Positions 15,825 through 22,078 of a stretch of 64,000 nucleotides of DNA are shown here, piece by piece. This DNA comes from JADJEK01 sp052034255. GTDB lineage: Bacteria > Planctomycetota > B15-G4 > JADJEK01. The stretch is taken from contig JBPOIU010000005.1 in NCBI GenBank assembly GCA_052034255.1, positions 1 to 64,000 on the forward strand, written 5' to 3'. Under the pieces are notes generated by a model. It was not told where the DNA came from, ran no database searches, and saw only the letters and a program-made list of their open reading frames with translations. Position 1 is the stretch's first letter, and every line of letters begins with the position of its first letter. Position numbers and translations under genes: made by a program.

Positions 15825-17254
15825 GGGCCATCCTCCGCCGGCGGCGCCAATGATCCCGATTTCGCTTCGACGCAGCGTTTGCCGGTCGGCAGCACCTTGC
15901 CGGGATTCAGCAATTCCCGCGGATTGAACGCTTCGCGCAGCAGGCGCATGCGCAACAGGTCGTCCTCGCCGAACACGAGATGCATGGCGTCGCGCTTCTC
16001 GATGCCGATGCCGTGTTCGCCCGACAGCGAACCACCGGCGTCGACGCAGACCTGCATGATGCGCGTGCCCGCCGCCAGCACGCGGGCCATCTCGTCGGCG
16101 TCGCGACGGTCGTAGGACACGTTCGGATGCAGATTGCCGTCGCCGGCGTGGAACACGTTCGACAGCCGCAAGCCGTGCTCGCGGCCGATCGCGACGACCT
16201 TCGCCAGCACTTCGGGCAGGCGCGAACGTGGTACCACGGCATCCTGGACGTAGAGATCGGGCGCCAGGCGCCCCATGGCTCCGAATGCGCCCTTGCGGCC
16301 CTTCCACAGCTTCAGGCGATGCGCGTCGTCCGTCGCACGCTCGAAGCTGAGCGCACCGGCGTCGCAAAACACCGCCTGCACCCGGGTCGACGATGCATCG
16401 ACCGCTTCGGCCAACCCGTCGAACTCGACGAGCAGCACGGCTCCGGCGTCCTTCGGGTAGCCCGCGGCGTACACGGAGTGCTCGACGGCTTCGATCGTCG
16501 CGCGATCGAGGATCTCGAGCGCGCACGGTTCGAGCCCGGCGGCGAGGATGCGCTTCACGACCTCGCAGGCGACCTCGACGCTCGCGAACGCGGCGAGCAG
16601 CGTCTCCGTGCGCTCCGGGATCGGCAGCAGGCGCAGCGTCGCTTCGGTCACGATCGCGCAGGTGCCTTCGGATCCCACGAGGAACGTCGCGAGGTCGAGG
16701 CCGGGCGTGTCGGTGAGCGCCCCGCCGCATTCGACGACCTCGCCGTCGGGCAGCACGGCGGTCAGCCCGAGGACGTGCCGGAACGTCGCTCCGTACTTGA
16801 AGCAGTGCGGTCCGCCCGAGTTCTCGGCGACGTTGCCACCGATCGTGCATGCGGCCTGCGATGACGGATCGGGCGCGTAGAACAGTCCGAACGGACGCGC
16901 GGCCTTGGAAACCGCGGCGTTGGTGATGCCGCATTCGACGCGCGCGAAGCGGTTGTCGGCGTCGAGCTCGATGACGCGTCGCATGCGGGCAGTCTCGATC
17001 ACGATGCCACCCTCGATCGGCACGGCGCCACCGGACAGGCCGGTGCCGGCTCCGCGCGCGACGAACGGCACGCCGGCCGCCGCGAGCTCGCGGACCACCG
17101 CGGCGACCTCGCCGGTGCTACCGGGCAGGACGACGGCATCCGGTCGCCGCCGGAAATGCGTCGTCCCATCGCACTCGTAGACGAACGTCTCGCCCGGTCG
17201 GGTGAGCACGTGTTCGGCACCGACGATCGCAATCAGCCGCGCGAGGTCGAGCAT
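15821..17254 (-). CDS. glcD: glycolate oxidase FAD subunit
   Basis: A 477-aa FAD-dependent 2-hydroxy-acid oxidase, first gene of the chain. FAD-binding motifs include FVARGAGTGLSGGAVP, the PDPSSQAACTIGGNVAENSGGPHC region and VGSEGTCAIVTEATL; the C-terminus has FHAGDGNLHPNV and SGEHGIGIEKR, typical of GlcD and D-lactate dehydrogenases, so D-lactate is an alternative substrate. Two ATGs lie 6 nt apart (17260 and 17254); the second is preceded by AGGG at good spacing and is chosen. An extended -10 element (17308-17316) lies about 50 nt upstream. Confidence 0.93.
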   Translation of the reverse strand: MLDLARLIAIVGAEHVLTRPGETFVYECDGTTHFRRRPDAVVLPGSTGEVAAVVRELAAAGVPFVARGAGTGLSGGAVPIEGGIVIETARMRRVIELDADNRFARVECGITNAAVSKAARPFGLFYAPDPSSQAACTIGGNVAENSGGPHCFKYGATFRHVLGLTAVLPDGEVVECGGALTDTPGLDLATFLVGSEGTCAIVTEATLRLLPIPERTETLLAAFASVEVACEVVKRILAAGLEPCALEILDRATIEAVEHSVYAAGYPKDAGAVLLVEFDGLAEAVDASSTRVQAVFCDAGALSFERATDDAHRLKLWKGRKGAFGAMGRLAPDLYVQDAVVPRSRLPEVLAKVVAIGREHGLRLSNVFHAGDGNLHPNVSYDRRDADEMARVLAAGTRIMQVCVDAGGSLSGEHGIGIEKRDAMHLVFGEDDLLRMRLLREAFNPRELLNPGKVLPTGKRCVEAKSGSLAPPAEDGP

Positions 17255-17307
17255 CCGCATCCCTGGGATCACGAGGTCTCGAGCGCGGACGCGCCCGAAC
17301 GGCGCAC

Positions 17308-17316
17308 AAGCTAGCA
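17308..17316 (-). promoter_or_regulatory. extended -10 promoter of the glcD operon
   Basis: TGCTAGCTT on the minus strand: the extended -10 TGn followed by TANNNT, the same form as upstream of mtaB, the ThiF gene and pilM. The predicted start near 17301 leaves a leader of roughly 47 nt. No clear -35 is seen. Confidence 0.5.
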
Positions 17317-17465
17317 ACCGGATCGCCGATCCGACTGGCATTGTGGCACCGCGCGTCGTGCGCGCGCAGCGGGTCGCGCGATCGCGGCGGCCCCCGCTCG
17401 AACGTGCGTCGACTCGGCGGCTCGCGCACGCGTCGCCGACCTCGCGTCAAGCGACCGGACATGCG

Positions 17466-17502
17466 CACGCGCGTGAATCCATCGGCTGGATTCACGCGCG
17501 TG
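17466..17502 (-). terminator. hairpin downstream of acnA
   Basis: A perfect inverted repeat with 16-base arms (CACGCGCGTGAATCCA and its complement) and the 5-nt loop TCGGC. It starts 31 nt after the acnA stop codon on the minus strand. No U-run follows. Confidence 0.7.
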
Positions 17503-17532
17503 GCCGCGGCCCGCTCGAAACGCTGCGATCGC

Positions 17533-20214
17533 TCAGGACGACGCCAGACGTCGCAGCACGTAGCGCAGGATGCCGCCGTGACGCACGTAGTGCATCTCCT
17601 GCGGAGTGTCGATCCGGACGCGAGCCGCGAAGCGGATGTCGCGTCCGTCCGCCGCGCGCGCGCGCACCGTGACGTTGCGGCTGGTCTTGAATCCGTTCGC
17701 CAGTCCTTCGACCAGGCCGTCGATGTCGATGATCTCGTCGCCCTTCAGACCCACGGATTGGGCGTTCTGGCCGGCCTCGAACTGCAGCGGGACGATGCCC
17801 ATGCACACGAGGTTCGTGCGGTGGATGCGTTCGAAGCTCTCGGCGACGACCGCGCGCACCCCGAGCAGCGCCGGGCCCTTCGCCGCCCAGTCGCGCGACG
17901 ACCCGGTGCCGTATTCCTTGCCGGCGAACACGACGAGCGGGACGCGTTCGTCGCGGTAGCGCATCGCCGCGTCGTAGATCGACATCTGCGCGCCACTCGG
18001 CTGGTGCGCCGTCATGCCGCCTTCGACACCGGCGAGCATCAGGTTCTTGATCCGCGTGTTGGCGAACGTGCCGCGCATCATCACTTCGTGGTTACCGCGA
18101 CGAGCGCCGTAGGAATTGAAGTCCGCGGGCGCGACGCCGTGCTCGACCAGGTACGCGGCGGCGGGGCTCTTCTTCGAGATGTCGCCCGCCGGCGAGATGT
18201 GGTCCGTCGTCACGCTGTCGCCGAAGATCGCGAGGATGCGCGCGCCGTTCAGCGCTTCGAACGGCTTCGGCTCGCGCGTCATGCCGTCGAAGTACGGCGG
18301 GAGCTTCACGTACGTCGAGGCGCTCTCGAACGCGTAGAGATCGCCTTCGGGCGTCGGCAGCTTGCGCCATGCCTCGCCACCCTCGAACACCGACGCGTAG
18401 TTCTCGCGGTAGAGGTCGGCACCCACGACGCGTTCGATCACTTCCGCGACTTCGCGCTGCGTCGGCCAAACGTCCTTCAGGAACACCGGCCTGCCGTCGC
18501 GCCCGACGCCGAGCGGCTCGGTCGTGAGGTCGATGTCGGCGGTGCCGGCGATCGCGTAGGCGACGACGAGCGGCGGCGACGCCAGGTAGTTCGCGCGCAC
18601 GTCGGGATGGACGCGGCCTTCGAAATTGCGATTGCCGGACAACACCGCGGACACCACGAGCCCGTTGTCCTGGATGACCTTCCCGACCGCCGGATGGAGC
18701 GGACCCGAGTTGCCGATGCACGTCGTGCAGCCATACCCGACGACGTGGAAGCGCAGCGCTTCGAGGTCTTGCAGCAGGCCCGACTTCTCGAGGTACGACG
18801 TGACGACGCGCGATCCGGGAGCGAGGCTCGTCTTGACCCACGGCTTGGTCGTGAGGCCGCGCGCGGCGGCTTTCTTCGCGACCAGACCGGCCGCGATCAG
18901 CACCGACGGGTTCGACGTATTGGTGCAACTCGTGATCGCCGCGATGACGACGCCGCCGTGTCGCAGTTCGAAGCTCGTGTCGTCGATCGCGCTGGAGCCC
19001 GCGCCGACGTCCGGAGCGCCCGGCTTCTTCAAGCTCGGCAGCGCCGCGTGGAACGTCGTCTTCATGTCGGCGAGGCGCACGCGGTCCTGCGGGCGCTTCG
19101 GGCCGGCGAGGCTCGGCTCGACGCTGTCGAGATCGAGTGCGACGACTTCGCTGTATTCCGCCTGCGGCGCGTCGGCCGTGTGGAACATGCCCTGCGCGAC
19201 CATCGTGTCGCGCACCAGATCGATCTGCGCCTTCGAGCGACCCGACAGCGCGAGGTAGCGCAACGTCTCCTCGTCGACCGGGAAGATGCCGCAGGTCGCG
19301 CCGTATTCCGGAGCCATGTTGGCGATCGTCGCGCGGTCGGCGAGCGGCAGGCTCGGCATGCCGGGCCCGAAGAACTCGACGAACTTGTTGACGACGTTCT
19401 TCTTGCGCAGGATCTCGGTCACCGTCAGGACGAGGTCGGTCGCGGTGACGCCCTCGCGCAGCTTGCCGGACAGCCGGAAGCCGACGACTTGCGGGATCAG
19501 CATCGACACCGGCTGGCCGAGCATCGCGGCTTCGGCTTCGATGCCGCCGACGCCCCACCCGAGCACGCCGAGACCGTTGATCATCGTGGTGTGCGAGTCG
19601 GTGCCCACGACGGTGTCGGGATAGGCGAAGCCGTCGCTCTCCATCACCACGCGCGCCAAGAACTCGAGGTTCACCTGGTGCACGATGCCCGTCTCGGGCG
19701 GCACGACCTTGAAGTTCGCGAGCGCCTTTTGGCCCCAGCGCAGGAACGTGTAGCGCTCGCCGTTGCGCGCGAACTCGAGGGCCGTGTTCTTCGCGCGCGC
19801 GTCGGGCGTGCCGGCCGCGTCGACTTGAACCGAGTGATCGATGACCAACTCCGTCGGCAGCAGCGGATTGATGCGTCGCGGATCACCGCCGAGCGTCGCC
19901 ATCGCCGCGCGCATCGCGGCCAGGTCGACCACGGCCGGAACCCCGGTGAAGTCCTGCATCAGCACGCGCGCGGGCGTGAAGGCGATTTCACGATCCGGTT
20001 CGGCCGTCGGATTCCAGCGCACCAGCGCTTCGATGTCGGCGGCGGTGACGACCACGCCATCCTCGTGTCGCAACAGGTTCTCGAGCAGCACGCGCAGTGA
20101 GAACGGCAGGCGCTTCGCCGAGAGACCCGCCGCGTCCAGCGCGGGGATCCGAGCGATCGAGAACGAGCGACCACCGCTGGTCAGCGTGGTCTTGGTGCGA
20201 AACGTGTCCTTCAT
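17533..20214 (-). CDS. acnA: aconitate hydratase A
   Basis: An 893-aa aconitase that interconverts citrate and isocitrate in the TCA cycle with a 4Fe-4S cluster; AcnA/IRP-type by length and layout. Cluster cysteines are in SCTNTSNPS and in GYGCTTCIGNSGP. GTDSHTTMINGLGVLGWGVGG and FAGKEYGTGSSRDWAAKGP (given here in part: GTDSHTTMINGLGVLGWG, AGKEYGTGSSRDWA) are signature sequences. The start ATG gives MKDTFRTKTTLTSGG. A minus-strand extended -10 (20278-20286) lies 64 nt upstream, and a strong hairpin follows the stop. Confidence 0.96.
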   Translation of the reverse strand: MKDTFRTKTTLTSGGRSFSIARIPALDAAGLSAKRLPFSLRVLLENLLRHEDGVVVTAADIEALVRWNPTAEPDREIAFTPARVLMQDFTGVPAVVDLAAMRAAMATLGGDPRRINPLLPTELVIDHSVQVDAAGTPDARAKNTALEFARNGERYTFLRWGQKALANFKVVPPETGIVHQVNLEFLARVVMESDGFAYPDTVVGTDSHTTMINGLGVLGWGVGGIEAEAAMLGQPVSMLIPQVVGFRLSGKLREGVTATDLVLTVTEILRKKNVVNKFVEFFGPGMPSLPLADRATIANMAPEYGATCGIFPVDEETLRYLALSGRSKAQIDLVRDTMVAQGMFHTADAPQAEYSEVVALDLDSVEPSLAGPKRPQDRVRLADMKTTFHAALPSLKKPGAPDVGAGSSAIDDTSFELRHGGVVIAAITSCTNTSNPSVLIAAGLVAKKAAARGLTTKPWVKTSLAPGSRVVTSYLEKSGLLQDLEALRFHVVGYGCTTCIGNSGPLHPAVGKVIQDNGLVVSAVLSGNRNFEGRVHPDVRANYLASPPLVVAYAIAGTADIDLTTEPLGVGRDGRPVFLKDVWPTQREVAEVIERVVGADLYRENYASVFEGGEAWRKLPTPEGDLYAFESASTYVKLPPYFDGMTREPKPFEALNGARILAIFGDSVTTDHISPAGDISKKSPAAAYLVEHGVAPADFNSYGARRGNHEVMMRGTFANTRIKNLMLAGVEGGMTAHQPSGAQMSIYDAAMRYRDERVPLVVFAGKEYGTGSSRDWAAKGPALLGVRAVVAESFERIHRTNLVCMGIVPLQFEAGQNAQSVGLKGDEIIDIDGLVEGLANGFKTSRNVTVRARAADGRDIRFAARVRIDTPQEMHYVRHGGILRYVLRRLASS

Positions 20215-20277
20215 CGGCGGGTTCTCTGGAACGGGGCTTGGGGGGAAGGAAGCTCGGCTGCGCCAGGCAAGCGCGGG

Positions 20278-20286
20278 AATGTACCA
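20278..20286 (-). promoter_or_regulatory. extended -10 promoter of acnA
   Basis: TGGTACATT on the minus strand (TGn plus TACATT). The predicted transcript begins near 20271 and has a leader of about 57 nt before the ATG at 20214. Confidence 0.5.
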
Positions 20287-20521
20287 GAAGTCGCGCACAA
20301 GTCGTGGACCCAGCACGACTCCCGACGAATCGCAGGAAGCGCACGAAGCCGCTCGTCGGATCCCACATCGCGTTCGATCGCGGACGCGGGCGGAGTCGGC
20401 GGACGCGTGATCGCGCGTCGCAGAACGCACGGTTGGAAAGTGCCGACCCGTCGCTACATCCGGGGAAAAGAAAACTTCGAAGCGTGGGTTACGAACCGCC
20501 ATGCATGCCGTATCACTGCGC

Positions 20522-20637
20522 GAGTCCTGAAGGCCATTTCGATGACCCGAGGGACTCTGGAGAGCAGCGCCGGGGTTGCCACGCCGAAGGTGTAAAACCC
20601 TCTCTCTCCTCCCAGTTCCCTGAACAGGGGTTTCCCC
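20522..20637. ncRNA. candidate structured RNA with mutually exclusive stems
   Basis: On the plus strand four nested stems form one rod: GGGACT (20551-20556) with AGTTCCC (20614-20620), GGAGAG (20559-20564) with CTCTCC (20604-20609), GGGTT (20573-20577) with AACCC (20596-20600), and ACGCC (20581-20585) with GGTGT (20589-20593). GAGTCC (20522-20527) can instead pair with GGACTC (20552-20557), opening the rod, and GGGG-TTT-CCCC (20627-20637) overlaps its 3' side. The words CTCTGGAGAG and GCCGAAGGTGTAA resemble part of a glycine-riboswitch aptamer, but the rest of that aptamer is missing. The strand is uncertain: the minus strand folds equally well and ends near a T-rich stretch (20464-20475). 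A function is not assigned. Confidence 0.35.
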
Positions 20638-21004
20638 GGCCTCCTCTCGACCAAAGCCAACCCTCCGGTCTCTCAACAACCACACTCATTCCGAAGACCC
20701 CCGGTTCGCCGGGGGGTTGGCTCCTTACCTTCGCCGGCCGTCGCCGGCCCTCGCCGGACGCCGCCAGCTCTCGCCGGCACGCACGATCCCGCCGAGCTCC
20801 CCAGCACGAAACGCAACACTGCACATCCGGCGCCGTCGTCGACGCGTCCGTGATTCTCGAGTGCCTGGTCCATCGAGGCCTCGACCGGTCGCGACGCGCC
20901 CGTCCGCGCCATCGGCGCCCGCAGGCACGCGGATCCGCGCATCCTGGCAGCATGACTCTTCCCGAAGGCGACGCTTCGCCTGCCACGGAACGTTGGCGGG
21001 CGGC

Positions 21005-21013
21005 TGCTACTCT
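21005..21013 (+). promoter_or_regulatory. extended -10 promoter, predicted leaderless start of the ThiF-like gene
   Basis: TGCTACTCT: TGC followed by TACTCT, then exactly 6 nt (TGAGTC) and the ATG at 21020. Transcription would begin at or next to the start codon. The sequence just before the ATG has no ribosome-binding site. Confidence 0.55.
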
Positions 21014-21019
21014 TGAGTC

Positions 21020-22042
21020 ATGACGACACCTGGATCCCGCTACGGACGCCAAGCTCTGTTCGCCGAGGTCGGCGCCGAGGGCCAGACACGCATCGAACGC
21101 GGAGACGTCGCGATCGTCGGCGTCGGAGCGCTCGGTTGCCAGGAAGCAACGCTGCTCGCTCGCGCCGGCGTCGGCCGGTTGCGCTTGATCGATCGCGACT
21201 TCGTCGAAGAGTCCAACCTGCAGCGCCAAGTGCTCTACGTCGAGTCCGACGCACGCGATGGCCTGCCGAAAGCGGAAGCCGCAAGAGCCCATCTCGCGCG
21301 AGCGAATGGATCGATCCGGATCGACGCGCATGTTCGCGACTTGACGCCGAGCAACGTCGAGGCGCTGCTGGCGGGCGCGTCCGTGGTCGTCGATGGCTCG
21401 GACAATTTCGAGGTGCGTTACCTCGTCAACGACTGGTGCGTGAAGTCCGGCACTCCGTGGGTCTATGCGGCTGCGGTCGGCACCAGCGGCCTGACCATGC
21501 CGATCGTGCCGCGCGAAACGCCGTGTCTGCGCTGCCTGTTCGAAGACCCGCCGCCTCCCGGCACGGCCGCTACCTGCGATACCGTCGGGGTACTCGGGCC
21601 GACGACGAGCTTCGTCGGGTCCCTGGCAGCGCTCGAGGCGCTGAAGATCCTGGCCGGACGCACCGACGCGCTACGGCGCGGTCTGCTGCGCGCCGAGCTG
21701 TGGACGAACGAGATCTCGAGCGTGAACCTCGCCGGGCCGATGCCCGATTGTCCGTGCTGCGCGAGCGGACGCTTCGACTTCCTCGACGCGGCCGACGTGG
21801 CCTCGACGGAGCTCTGCGGGCGCGATGCCGTCCAGGTGCGCGCTCCGCGCGGCGCGTTCGACTTCGCGCGCGTTCGAGCCAGCATTCAAGGACGCCCCGG
21901 CGTCATCGACAACGGCTACTTGCTGCGGATCACCGACGGCGAACTCGTGATCACCCTGTTCCAAGACGGTCGGGCGATCGTGAAGGGCACGACGGACGCG
22001 GGACGCGCACGCTCGGCATACGCGCGGGCGATCGGCGGTTGA
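21020..22042 (+). CDS. ThiF/MoeB/HesA-family adenylyltransferase
   Basis: A 340-aa E1-like enzyme that would adenylate the C-terminus of a ubiquitin-like sulfur carrier (ThiS or MoaD type). The Rossmann ATP-binding loop is VGVGALGCQE, followed by LIDRDFVEESNLQRQ. DGSDNFEVRYLVNDWC is the usual substrate-contact region. Zinc-type cysteine pairs appear as CLRC and CPCC, and ATCDTVGVLGP is the crossover loop. The C-terminal 80 residues (ending VITLFQDGRAIVKGTTDAGR) form an extra small domain found in some ThiF-like proteins. No sulfur-carrier or cofactor gene lies next to it, so thiamine versus molybdopterin cannot be chosen. Confidence 0.85.
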   Translation: MTTPGSRYGRQALFAEVGAEGQTRIERGDVAIVGVGALGCQEATLLARAGVGRLRLIDRDFVEESNLQRQVLYVESDARDGLPKAEAARAHLARANGSIRIDAHVRDLTPSNVEALLAGASVVVDGSDNFEVRYLVNDWCVKSGTPWVYAAAVGTSGLTMPIVPRETPCLRCLFEDPPPPGTAATCDTVGVLGPTTSFVGSLAALEALKILAGRTDALRRGLLRAELWTNEISSVNLAGPMPDCPCCASGRFDFLDAADVASTELCGRDAVQVRAPRGAFDFARVRASIQGRPGVIDNGYLLRITDGELVITLFQDGRAIVKGTTDAGRARSAYARAIGG

Positions 22043-22078
22043 TGTCGTCGATCGCCGGCGTGGAGCCGACGGAGGCGA

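Larger units (their letters stand above)
20215..21019. other. 805-bp divergent intergenic region between acnA and the ThiF-like gene
   Basis: The largest non-coding gap in the window. It holds the acnA promoter (20278-20286), a cluster of alternative RNA stems (20522-20637), a short hairpin CCCCCGGTTCGCCGGGGG at 20700-20717, several GTCGCCGGC-like short repeats (about 20729-20780), and the ThiF-gene promoter (21005-21013). A 68-codon minus-strand frame at 20454-20660 crosses the structured segment and is more likely to be a by-product of the RNA than a gene. Confidence 0.6.

Noticed and set aside
17341..20100. 919-codon plus-strand frame opposite aconitase
   Set aside because: Arg/Asp/Val-rich shadow of acnA; GC-rich antisense frames are open by codon bias.
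20551..20620. Glycine riboswitch
   Set aside because: Two words match the aptamer, but the conserved 3' half is missing and no glycine-metabolism gene follows; kept only as a structured-RNA candidate.
20454..20660. 68-codon minus-strand open frame in the acnA-ThiF gap
   Set aside because: It coincides with the structured segment, starts without a ribosome-binding site and looks like an incidental frame over an RNA-like sequence.
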